64,000 nt of DNA from positions 1,657,501 through 1,721,500 of the forward strand of contig VICG01000016.1 of assembly GCA_008692225.1 (NCBI GenBank), written 5' to 3'. This document shows positions 11,208 through 20,956 of this stretch, in pieces. Source of the DNA: Monilinia fructicola. Its lineage: Eukaryota; Ascomycota; Leotiomycetes; Helotiales; Sclerotiniaceae. A program made the translations under genes and the position numbers. How positions within the stretch are numbered: position 1 is the first letter of the stretch; each line of letters opens with the position of its first letter. The notes under the pieces are model-generated. The model searched no databases. It was given only the letters and a program-made list of their open reading frames with translations, and was not told the DNA's origin.

Positions 11208-11867
11208 ATGATACCAACAAACTCTCCCACTACTCAATCCAACTTGCCGATTCCCCAACTTCCCCCAGCCCCTATCATCGCACCAACCGTCCCCGCTATC
11301 TCCACTGCACCTCCCAGACTCATGGGTAGAAAGAACTCATCAATGTACTTCCAACAGCCAAGCAAGAGAAGCCAATCTTTCAGCACCATTCCAGATAATG
11401 ACCGAACTCTCTTTGTCTCGGTCGAGGGCAATACGATGTGGGATATCGGTGGTCTTCATCCTCGTACTTCGTCCAAACGTCCTAGGAGTTCTACCCTCGA
11501 AGTCATTCCCGATTTTTTCCTCCCGGAGCCGGCTACTGGCGGTGCTGTCATGGCTTGGAAACCTACGGTCGGTCCATGTATCGTTCGGGATGCTGAGATG
11601 ATTCGTACGACGGACAATGATAACGGTGGCGGTGGAAATGGCGGGGGTAATGCTGGTGGACAACTTGGACACAGGAGAAAGAAGAGAAGAGCTATGGGGA
11701 ATTCTACTCTGCTGCCAATCTGCGGTGCTGAAGGAAAGGTTGTTGTTACCTTTGGAGACACGACGACTATTCCTATTGAAAAAATGAGATTCCTCAGTCT
11801 CGATGATGAGAATGAGGGCAATGGGGAGAAGGGTTCCGATGGAGGAATGTCTCGTAGCAAAGACTAG
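11208..11867 (+). CDS. Hypothetical Pro/Ser-rich protein
   Basis: Single-exon frame of 219 residues with a good start context (CCCAAAATG). I do not recognise a family. Residues 1-40 are Pro/Ala/Thr-rich and 40-100 Ser/Arg-rich. A hydrophobic segment with Trp (GGAVMAWKPTVGPCIVRD, about 110-127) follows, then a Gly/Asn-rich linker and a strongly basic cluster, HRRKKRR (about 155), resembling a nuclear localisation signal. The C-terminus is acidic and ends GMSRSKD. There is no signal peptide and no membrane segment. The basic cluster suggests a nuclear protein, but only weakly. The nearest neighbour is PHF5A, 0.8 kb upstream on the same strand. Judged real because the frame is long, intron-free and has non-repetitive stretches. 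Confidence 0.55.
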   Translation: MIPTNSPTTQSNLPIPQLPPAPIIAPTVPAISTAPPRLMGRKNSSMYFQQPSKRSQSFSTIPDNDRTLFVSVEGNTMWDIGGLHPRTSSKRPRSSTLEVIPDFFLPEPATGGAVMAWKPTVGPCIVRDAEMIRTTDNDNGGGGNGGGNAGGQLGHRRKKRRAMGNSTLLPICGAEGKVVVTFGDTTTIPIEKMRFLSLDDENEGNGEKGSDGGMSRSKD

Positions 11868-13057
11868 GGGGTGTCGTTTCTGCAGGATGGAGGTCGCTCC
11901 TCACAAGGGGGATATTTGGCTGGGGCGGATCCTGGTACATTTTTTATATGTAGTGATTGAATATTACATCTCCATGCTGCTGAATTGATGTCTAGATCGT
12001 GATCGACCGTCTAGTATTCTGCCAACCTCGGCCATTCACGGTATCTCTCAATGTTTGAATTGATGTTTAACAATCATGCCAGATGGTCTATCGGCCTTCT
12101 ATCGGCCTTCCATACTTTGTGATGGGCCTCAATTTCTCAATTCAAAATCGATAATCAAACGTTCTCTGGGTCTATTAATTGTCGAACCTCATAGTCTTTC
12201 TCAGGGTCTATATTAGTATTCGAAGATCGATCAACCTTTTCGGAAAAAACGGCTAGATATAACCTTAATGTACGAGATGTCATTCATCACTCACCGTCTC
12301 CCAGTGGCCATCAATGACAGTATTCTATTCGAAAGCTTGTGGTTCTCCGAGACGCAAGGAGGAGAAATACTTGGTACAATGTATCACACTGGTCAATATT
12401 GAGGAAGGTGATGATGGATTGTGGTACACGGGGGTGTCCCCAATTTCAAGGGTCAGTAGTTGGTTGAGAATTGCGTCAAAATTCTGGATCTACAAACGAA
12501 TTTCGATAGATATCAGATGAAGAATATTATGAACAAATTGCAGAGAGGCACCGCGGTCGTCAATGGATATTGGTTGGGGGAGGGGAAAGACCATTATCCA
12601 AATGTCTGATATGGGAGAAGGAACCCCTCATGGGAGAAAAGGGAGATAATTTGGGCGCGAAGAATCTGATCTCATAATACATCGTTCAAAGCGAATGGGT
12701 TTAGCTCATGCGCTTAATCAAAAGACCTCAGGAAGCTAATATCTACGACATGCATCTACAATACTTGCCTACTCAAAGGATCGAAAAATGGAAAAGATGG
12801 GGTCATTCAAAGGAGTTTTTCAATAGCAGACCGACAAGAGATTTGTGGCCGTCATCACGTAAACAAATAACCACGCAACCACCGCCTTAAGTGAAATCAC
12901 AAGTGCAACCACGTTCAAGGAAGATTGTGGATCTACCGTAACCTTACCTGAACAAGATCACAAGCCCAGCAAAAACACCGCAGACAGAGAAGACGGAGGA
13001 GTATACGCAACAAAGAGTAAAAGGACTGTTGATATTTGGATTACTCGAAAACTAATG
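11868..13057. other. Intergenic, nothing recognised
   Basis: 1.2 kb with only short unrelated frames (up to about 68 codons). No RNA gene, microsatellite or inverted repeat stands out. Confidence 0.4.
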
Positions 13058-13915
13058 CTACAAACTTTGCGACACTCGGGTTTGAGTAGATTGCCTCGTT
13101 TCGAAGAAGGTCCCTCCCATCGGCTGCTCGTCTTTGACAATGAACGCATTTATCGCATTGAGTAGGGGAAGAAGAACTTGAAGGCTATCTCCCCCAAATT
13201 CAAATAGATCGGTATCATTCTCAAGGTTGTCAATTTCGAGATCCTCGGCGAGTGTTGTAGATTGTCTGGCGTAGTTGTCTATAGACGAATTACTTTGCAT
13301 GACTATTCACTGTTTTTTGCGAAGTCGCTAGCCTGTATGGCGTCAATATTCGTCGGATCCGGAGCAGTAAATGCGCGACCGGTGTTTGCCTCTGAAGCTG
13401 CTCTTTCTGTCAAAGTCTCTGTTTTGGTGTTGCTGGTGCAACAGAGCAAGAGACAGAAGAGCTGTGGAATGGAGCTGACTAGCAGCTGTTCGAAATGCGA
13501 AAGCGAACCGGTCAAGAGCCGCTGATATTCTGTGCTCAATGATATCATCAATTGCTAGTATGATCTCTGTAGATAATACGGCGCATGAATCCGTCTCACT
13601 CGACTTACCATCAGAATTCCCAGGGGAAACTAATGATCGCATCACCGGTTCTTTCCGAGTCTGATGAAAGCGATGTTTGCTTTGCTTGAGGGACATCCAC
13701 TCTTCCTGATAAAGCTTGACAGTGGCTTGAATTTGCACGGTATCTTTACTCGCGCGGGGAGACTTGACAGGGTCTGTTAAGGTCAAAACCCTTCTACCGG
13801 ATCCATCAAAGACAAAACTTAAAGGAACCAAAACTTCAGATAAAGGTCCTTGGTTAGGTGGAAATTTCTTATTGAATACGTGAAATTCTTTGAGAGCTTC
13901 CCCTTTGCTACTTTA
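13058..13915 (-). pseudogene. Degraded gene with carrier-protein-like segment
   Basis: The clearest part, 13100-13290, reads ENDTDLFEFGGDSLQVLLPL. This resembles a 4'-phosphopantetheine attachment site of NRPS/PKS-type or adenylate-forming enzymes (D-x-F-x-x-G-G-D-S-L). Upstream in other frames are EFHVFNKKFPPNQGPL, SFVFDGSGRRVLTLTDPVKS and EYQRLLTGSLSHFEQ. A possible intron lies between GGTAAGTCGAG (about 13608) and GAGCACAG (about 13530). I cannot join the parts into one open frame, and no ketosynthase, adenylation or reductase core is present within several kb. It is therefore a fragment or decayed gene. Assignment rests on one short motif; chance similarity is possible. Confidence 0.4.
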
Positions 13916-14578
13916 GCTAGAGTAGAAGTAATGTATTTCCAGTATAGCTTGTGCAATAAATGAGCCTTACACCTTTATTATAGAGGTAAAATGTCATTCC
14001 GTGCCACGGTTTACTAATTAGCCCAGTGACCTACATGACCATTCCACACTTACCAGACGTGCCGATAATCCTGTTAATGAGGAAAGGCAAGGTCTCCTTC
14101 CTAGTCTGATAATAAGTTCGAGATATGAAATGTCTAGATTCGATGAAATCAAGCAGTGTTGCGTATATGGCACTTGCCTGTATACCATCCAAAAATGGAA
14201 ATTTCCCCTTCTATTCGAGCTCCTACAGGCTCCGAAGCAAACGGCTATGTTTGTAATGATGGAAAACCCCTCTTTCACGCTCACAAACCCTCTATCCAAC
14301 CACGGCCACATCCGGGTCCTGTCAAAGGGTATAACGCTCTAACCCAATTACCTATTACCTACTACGCTCTTTCAATATCGGGTCACATGGATAAACCGCG
14401 ACTGATGTCACCGAAGATCGGACGTGCAGCACACAAGGCTACGAGACTTCCACCACGCTAACCCCAATGGTGAAAGGGAGATCCCAGACACGAGTCTTGG
14501 GGATGAGTGGTATGTGAAGGAAGCTCAAAAATGCGTATGTATATATAATCAAAACACCTCGAGATCTTCAACAAAACA
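13916..14578. other. Intergenic, nothing recognised
   Basis: Overlapping frames on both strands (14018-14311 minus, 14156-14461 plus) have no recognisable motif and shadow each other. I do not call a gene. Confidence 0.4.
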
Positions 14579-14664
14579 TCTTTGATGGTCTAACGGTCAT
14601 GATTTCCGCTTGTCATTCACACGACAAAGCGCGGGAGACCGGGGTTCGACTCCCCGTCAGAGAG
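14579..14664 (+). tRNA. tRNA-Asp (GTC) with 14-nt intron
   Basis: Acceptor arms TCTTTGA (14579-14585) and TCAGAGA (14657-14663) pair. The T arm is CGGGG-TTCGACT-CCCCG. Anticodon stem TCCGC/GCGGG encloses loop TTGTCA-C with anticodon GTC. A 14-nt intron (TTCACACGACAAAG) sits one base 3' of the anticodon, the canonical eukaryotic position. No CCA is encoded, as expected. Discriminator base is G. Confidence 0.9.
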
Positions 14665-15174
14665 TATCTGATCTCATGCGAGCAATCTTTTTTGCATTTT
14701 TGCCCGTCGTCCGCATCTCAAATATGGTTGAAGATTTGACAACAACTGATTTTGGCAAAATGATTATACTTTTTGCACGGTGGGAAAATTGCTTGCAGTT
14801 TCCATTGAGTACGTGGAAGTAGATCGTAGAAATTTTCAGATGCTGTGGTTGGTGTGGGTGGAGTGGTGTGCAGTAGCGGTCTTAGCGCAGGTGTAGCGAG
14901 ATATCAGGGGCTCGGGTTGGTTCGGCTAATATAGTTCTGTTTATCCACTTCATGTAACCCACTCTGCATAACTTTTTGCTGATGAATAAATTGGAATCTA
15001 TATACAGAGTACAATACAATACATACATACAGTATTTTAAGTGAATTGAAAGTGAATGATGTTCGGTGCAAAAAGGAGTTTGGGATAGTTTGAGTTTGAT
15101 CAGAATGATAGTCAGAAGGCAAAGAACCCAGCAGAGCAAAAAATGACAAAAGTTATGTTCGTCTCGTGTTGGAT
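14665..15174. other. Intergenic between tRNA genes
   Basis: No coding features recognised. Overlapping minus-strand frames spanning this area read through the tRNA-Thr gene and are spurious. Confidence 0.4.
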
Positions 15175-15246
15175 TGCCCGTTCTAGGAATCGAACCTAGG
15201 ATCTCATCATTACTAGTGATGCGCTTTACCGCTAAGCCAAACGGGC
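15175..15246 (-). tRNA. tRNA-Thr (AGT), intronless
   Basis: Read on the minus strand: acceptor GCCCGTT pairs perfectly with AACGGGC. D arm is GCTTAGCGGTAAAGC. Anticodon stem CATCA/TGATG encloses CTAGTAA (anticodon AGT, inosine-modified in vivo). T arm is CTAGG-TTCGATT-CCTAG. Discriminator is A at 15175. Confidence 0.93.
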
Positions 15247-15995
15247 GTTGTTTGTTGAAGCACGAGATACAATGTAAGTAATTGAAGTCGGCTCGTGTAG
15301 GGTGCGGCGGATTCATGTGCGGCCCGTAACAGATGGACCGGGCTCTTGGATGAAAGAGAGACTTTCGCGAGGAAATTATGGAGGAGTGAATATGTATTAT
15401 GTACATGACGTTGAGTGCTCTTCATGAGAGTATGAGAGAATTTTAGAGGAGGGTGTGAAAGAGAAAATGAGATTTCTTGTGACCGACATGGCATGATGAC
15501 ATAATCTGTACCCTGTTCTTCCTTTCCAGTTGTTCGGGTATATAAATGACGTAGAATAATATTTTGGGGAAATTCATGTAATTCGAAATGATTGTCTACC
15601 ATAGAACTAATGTTTTCTAATATTTTGAAAATACAAATACTTTTTTGATAACGAGCAATCCCATGTAGTTGGTGTATCCATTGAAAATTCAATAGCTAGC
15701 CAAATGAAATGATTGCATTCCAACCTATTGCTTTACAGTGTCGAATGAGACGTGAAGGTTTTTACCATCGAACGGAGAGAAGTATGTAATCATCCTAAAT
15801 ATTCCTTTCTAATTTTTAGTCCATATGAACATGCCCTCTTTTGAGGTTCTATCTCATATCCTATTCTCCCACTAATAATTGGCCATTACCTTCCTTTACC
15901 GTACATAAAACCTTCCATAATCTAAATCACCAGTATTATTAGCATGAGCATTCAACTATTTCAACCCCTCACCTCCCCCTCTACCGAATGAAAAC
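15247..15995. other. Intergenic, nothing recognised
   Basis: 3' flank of the aminotransferase gene. One minus-strand frame of 159 codons (15213-15692) overlaps tRNA-Thr and lacks any motif, so it is not called. Confidence 0.4.
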
Positions 15996-17576
15996 TCACC
16001 TATCCATACCAAATCTCAGATCTTTTTCTCCCATAGCAAAAGTAATTCGATACCAACCCGGTTCTTCAGATGCAAAAGCTTCTCCTGTAGCTAACCAAAT
16101 ACCCGATTTTAACATTTTCCATGAGAGTATGCGTTCGGCCTCGATTGTTGGAGAGGCAAGGTAGGAACGAAGATCTATCCAAACAAATGGACCACAAGAA
16201 CTATTTTATATCAGCTTATGTCTATTTCTAAGTCGAGAGAAACATTGAATAGAGACATGATTCATACGCAGGAATATAAGTAATCTCAAATTCTTTTAAT
16301 CTCCGTGTACAGATCTCGTATGCAATAGCCATTCTTTGACCAAGAGTAGAGAAATAATAATCCAGGAATTTTTGATCGTTCAACATTGTTGCCCATACGT
16401 GATCAGATAATGAAGATGCCCAGGCAAATTTTGAAATTGCTCCCAGAGTTCGATGCAGGGTAGGATTATGCTGTGAGATGATACATCCGATTCGTAGGCC
16501 ATTTGAACAGAAATCCTATGCCAATTCTCAGTATAAAATATTCTTTGCATTTTAATACACGAGTGAAAGGGAGATCATACTTTACTCATACCATAAATCA
16601 CACAAACAGAACTCGGATCACAGAACTGTTGAATATCTATAGAGAGTATCGAGGTAAAAGCCATTGGATTTGGTATATCTTGATTAGGAAAAACGGCCTT
16701 GGCATATACCTCATCACTGATGAGATGAATGTTGTATTTTGAACAGAGAGATAAATATGCTTCCAAGACTTCTGGAGCATAACATCTCCCGAGAGGATTA
16801 TGGGGGTTACAGAGTAGAATTCCTTTAATCTTGATACCTGTTTGCTGAGCAACCAAGAAAGCTTCTTCATGTCTATGTACTCCAGTAATGGTAGTTACAT
16901 TTTCCAATGAGCCGATAGATACAGGAAACACCTTTACTCTTCAATTTCGCGATTAGCATATGATATTTCTGGGGACTGAAACAACAGTTGATAGAACATG
17001 ACACACCTTGCACGATCATCGAGATCTCCTATGAATCCGACGTAAAAAGGTTGAGCAACTAGAATTCCTTCATCTTCTTCTGCGATGCAATAGCTTAAAG
17101 CATCAAGAATTGATGAACCTCCCCCCATAACAGTGACATGATCTCTTGAAACTTTTTCTTTTGGTGAGAAATTTGAGTTCCAGAACCCGGCGAGACCAGC
17201 ACGTAACTCAAAGGATCCAGTAGGACCATCTCCATATGTAAGCACTATATCTTGTTAGTTATATGTTTCTTCTCAAGATGAGTGGGAAAGGAATAGTGTA
17301 AGGATACATGCTTTTGGTGGTCATCCGAAAATTCGAATTTATATACTCGACAAGTTCATGACGCCTAATATTTGATATCAGTCAGTTTCATATGGGAACA
17401 AAGAAGCCTCTCAAGGTAAGGTCATAGACATACATGAGTCTATTCTCGGCAATTCCCATAGGGAAAATTCCATTTGGATTCTCTTCTGACCATGGATTTC
17501 CAAATACTGTACCCATGAAATTTCGGATTTCTTCTGACGAGATATTTTGAAGACATCTAGAAGAGAGATTGGCCAT
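15996..17576 (-). CDS. ACC synthase-like class I/II aminotransferase
   Basis: Fold-type I pyridoxal-phosphate enzyme related to 1-aminocyclopropane-1-carboxylate synthases. In fungi these relatives act as aminotransferases or lyases, often in secondary metabolism. Six exons: 17576..17434, 17364..17308, 17244..17007, 16938..16581, 16515..16268 and 16200..15996. Motifs seen: IAENRL near the N-terminus, TYGDGPTGSFELR, VTVMGGGSSILDAL, LLCNPHNPLGR, HLISDEVYA, the PLP-lysine site YGMSKDFCSNGLRIG (split by an intron after SK), and WYRITFA with the carboxylate-binding Arg. Phases agree at every junction except exon 2/3, which is one base long. Dropping one A from the AAAA of exon 2 (plus-strand TTTT 17312-17315) gives 1248 nt, 415 residues, normal for the family. 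A GC-AG donor is the alternative. Substrate is unknown. Confidence 0.85.
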
Positions 17577-19027
17577 TTTTTGTGGTTTATAGTAGGGACC
17601 ATGTATTCATGAGTGGACAGGAATAAGTATATATCAAAAAAATGTATTTCTGTTAAACTATGTCTAGGTGAATTGCTTTAGAATTTTGATAGAAAAAATG
17701 CAGCGGAGAGTGAATGAGTTGATGCGCTTATCGTATAAACCACGGGGCTTTCGTGAGCACCGTTTTCCTCTGTCAACAAACAAACAAGCAAACAAACAAA
17801 CAAAGAACAGAAGAATTTACTCTGAACAATATTGGAACTTCTCTTTCTGTTTTCCACACAGTCCAAAGTTTGAGTCAAACTCTACTTTCTCTGAATATAG
17901 GCTGTGGAATACACATGGTCAATCTTCTCCTAGCATACCAACATCCATCTATCTGCTCCACCAAGCATACAAATAATTAGTTATTATTTGATCGCAAGAA
18001 TAAGGGACATGAAGATTTGCCCGATGAGGGTTTTCTATCTATCATCAATCCGACCACTGGTCAAAATCCATAATATTGAAGCTCTTTCACGGCCTTGTTG
18101 ATGCAAAACTTTCAACTTTCATGAATGGCCTAGTTCAAGCCAATGAGATATCGAAGTCGAGTCTCAAAACATTTGTAGAGCTTCAATGTGGCATCGATGA
18201 GAGAATGCAAGGCATTGCCAATATCTTTAAACAAAGAATCATCATTGAGTATCAGTGAAAGTTCACGGCATCTGCATAACCAAGGATTCTCCTCCTATCT
18301 ATTCACCCAATCTCATTGACTTATACAGTGACATGCAATGTAGTAATGGAACATTCTCATCATATACTCCGTACTTCCTCTACCGGTCCAGTAATCCAGA
18401 ATATAAAAATTTGATCAAGATGCAATGTTTCCGAGATTCTCATTTACCACTTTGCGGAAGAAATCTCATAAATCTCAAAGTGATAAACCATTCCACTCAA
18501 CTAACATATATACTCATTCGGACATCACAGTATGATACTCAATATCTTCAAACTTCTTTTGTAATCAAGACTTACATGTTGTATCTTTCATACTTATGTA
18601 AGTCTAGATATCAAGTCCCCCCCGTCCACTTAGATGTCATTCATCCCTGCCAAAATTCTAATCTTGCATTTTATCTTCATCGATATCATCCAGTGAAAAT
18701 GGTATGATGAATCGTTATCCTACCAACCAATTTTTTCATCAATGTACCACAACCTCAAAATCTCCCTCATTTTCATGAAACTGACTGGGTACACAAATTC
18801 ATAAACGACTTCCACAACTTCCAAAACTACCTAGGTAATCATTAATACAGATTTCGATTGAATCTTGTCAAAATGTGTCATGTCATCATTTTGGGACCAA
18901 TGACAATCCATTCCACCGAGTCTAGAATTATACAAGAGAAGCCTTGAGGACCCCCAAATTTTTCCTTTACACTCTCAGAGAGAGAACGAGACCAAAAGGA
19001 CAAAAGAAATGACCAGATGATCCTAAT
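17577..19027. other. Intergenic, nothing recognised
   Basis: Holds the promoter side of the aminotransferase. A CAAACAAACAAACAAA tract lies near 17778, a TACTCCGTAC motif at 18365 and a TACCTAGGTA palindrome at 18828. The plus-strand frame 18255-18707 (150 codons) has no motif and biased low-complexity composition; not called. Confidence 0.4.
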
Positions 19028-19125
19028 GAGCCCCGCAGGGATCGAACCTGCAATCTTTTGATGGAGAGAACTGTTATTTCTAACAGAAGTCGAAGTCAAA
19101 CGCGTTGCCATTGCGCCAGAAGCCC
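19028..19125 (-). tRNA. tRNA-Arg (TCG) with 27-nt intron
   Basis: Minus strand: acceptor GGGCTTC pairs with GGGGCTC using three G-T pairs. D arm is GCGCAATGGCAACGC. Anticodon stem TTTGA/TCAAA encloses CTTCGA plus the base after the intron, giving anticodon TCG. T arm is GCAGG-TTCGATC-CCTGC. The roughly 27-nt intron after position 37 contains a self-complementary CTGTTA-GAAA-TAACAG hairpin. The wobble-rich acceptor stem is weaker than in the other two tRNAs but complete. Confidence 0.87.
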
Positions 19126-20956
19126 GATCTTGTTGTGAGAAAGAGCGGGTTTCTTAGTATATATCCTATTTGACGATGGTGGCAACAAATATACAATACA
19201 GTAATAGCATGGGTGGATTTGAGTGGGTATCAAATGTGTTGGTACGAATAATGTGGCAGGGTTTCATACAGTACAGTATCAATCCGGCTAGGCGATCAAT
19301 CCCGGAGGCGAGCAGCTACAGTAGACTAGCGAGTTTTATCAGAGGGTAACATTTATATCGACAAGGCATTGGATCAATTGAGGAATCCATACTCTGTACA
19401 GTACAGAAAGCCTCCACGGAAATTCCCCGTCAAATCGATTGTCCGCAGCACATACTCTACTGCAGCTTGAACGTACATGGATCTCAGCATTACCTAGGTA
19501 GTGCCTAGAGACGGCGCGCGGAAATCACGGGCATTTTGGTTGTCCGTTGCCCCACATTGAAGGATTCGTTTCGAGTGGTTTGCGGCGGTAGGATTGAGGC
19601 GGTAAGATTGAGGTGAGGATTGCGCAAACTTTATGTAAAAGGGGAATTCAGCTCATCGGGATGGGAATCAGGTGGGTGTTACGGATTTGAGAGACCCTAC
19701 ACTGCCTTCTACCAGCTTTGATCTTTGACAAGAGTATGAGTATGAGAATGAGGATAGATGAGAGTGGTGATGGAGATGGAGATGGAGATAAGTGACTTGG
19801 ACCAGAGTAGATCGAACTTATCTAGCGGAGATAAGACACGAAAGAATGTGCGACCAGTGGAATTTGAGTGAGATGAGACGAGACGAGACGAGATGAGATG
19901 AGATTTGATGAAGATGGAAGAGACAAAGAGGGTAAGATGGAAACGTGTATTATCAGCCTAGTTGCTAATATGGTGAATGATTTACATACAGGATGGATTG
20001 AATAGATCAATACCATATAAACAACAGAAGATAGTTCCCAGGTAAGATGCCGGTAAGATATCGGCCGGTACTTGAACTTCGATCTACTCAACAGGACTAT
20101 TAATCCTACGGATCTTGATTAGATCTAGTCTAGTATCTACTCATCTGATGCGGATGGTCCTCGGGTTCAATTTAATGATACTTCACTGTAGTGACTGTAC
20201 TCTGTAGGGCTGTTTGAGATTTGACAAAAACAGGGACAATGCGTCTCTAAAATAAAGATCGAGCCCGGACTACGGACTTTCTTTCAAAAGAGACATGGAC
20301 ACTCAGGTACAGCAAGCGCAGTAAGTCCAGCACAGTATATCTCTCGTCTTTGTTGACAGCTCCGGGGACTCGGGTTTAAGGGTCTTTATTTATGCTTCAA
20401 TATCCATGTAAAAATTACGCATACTAATCATGACGATTGATACTGGGGAAAAGTTTCCGTTTCAAAAATGGTTGAAGATTTGCCTCCCCCCTTGATGAGT
20501 GAGAGCGCCTCACGCACTGTGTCGGCATTCTAGTTGTCCGAGAGGAATGCGGAAAGCCTATTTGGTTCTTGTGGGCGGTCTTATGCTTTTGATCTAGATT
20601 GCCCGCATATGGACTTTTCCTTTGATATCAGCTCGTAGTATTGACATTTGAAATATTAGCTATTTAATTGTTTTGGTGGGTCAATCTAGTTCTCCTGTTT
20701 ATTTTCTTCGTTATTTACCTTGAGCGTTTCCAGTTTGATTTTTGAAGATTGCTCATCATCTTACCATTTCTTTATTAAAAAGGAAAGACAGTAGTAGCAA
20801 GCCTCTGACGTATTTGATTCTCTACTTAATTCAACTTGATTAGATTTCCACTTGACGATTTTTTTTTTCTCAAACTTATTTTAATACATTTCTATTCTTG
20901 CAATTGGTTCTTTGCTTTCAATTAGTATTTGCGTGTCGATATCATAATTGCCTATC
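19126..20956. promoter_or_regulatory. Long upstream region of the PDR transporter
   Basis: 1.8 kb gene-free flank. It contains a TACCTAGGTA palindrome at 19491, a run of ACGAG/ATGAG pentamers (19871-19900), and a pyrimidine-rich leader with a T9 tract (about 20861-20869) before the ATG at 20957. PDR pump genes are usually drug-inducible, but I cannot point to a defined factor site. Confidence 0.4.

Noticed and set aside
15213..15692. 159-codon minus-strand frame
   Set aside because: Reads through tRNA-Thr and has no motif.
18255..18707. 150-codon plus-strand frame
   Set aside because: Low-complexity Tyr/Ser/Ile-rich composition without any family motif; likely chance.
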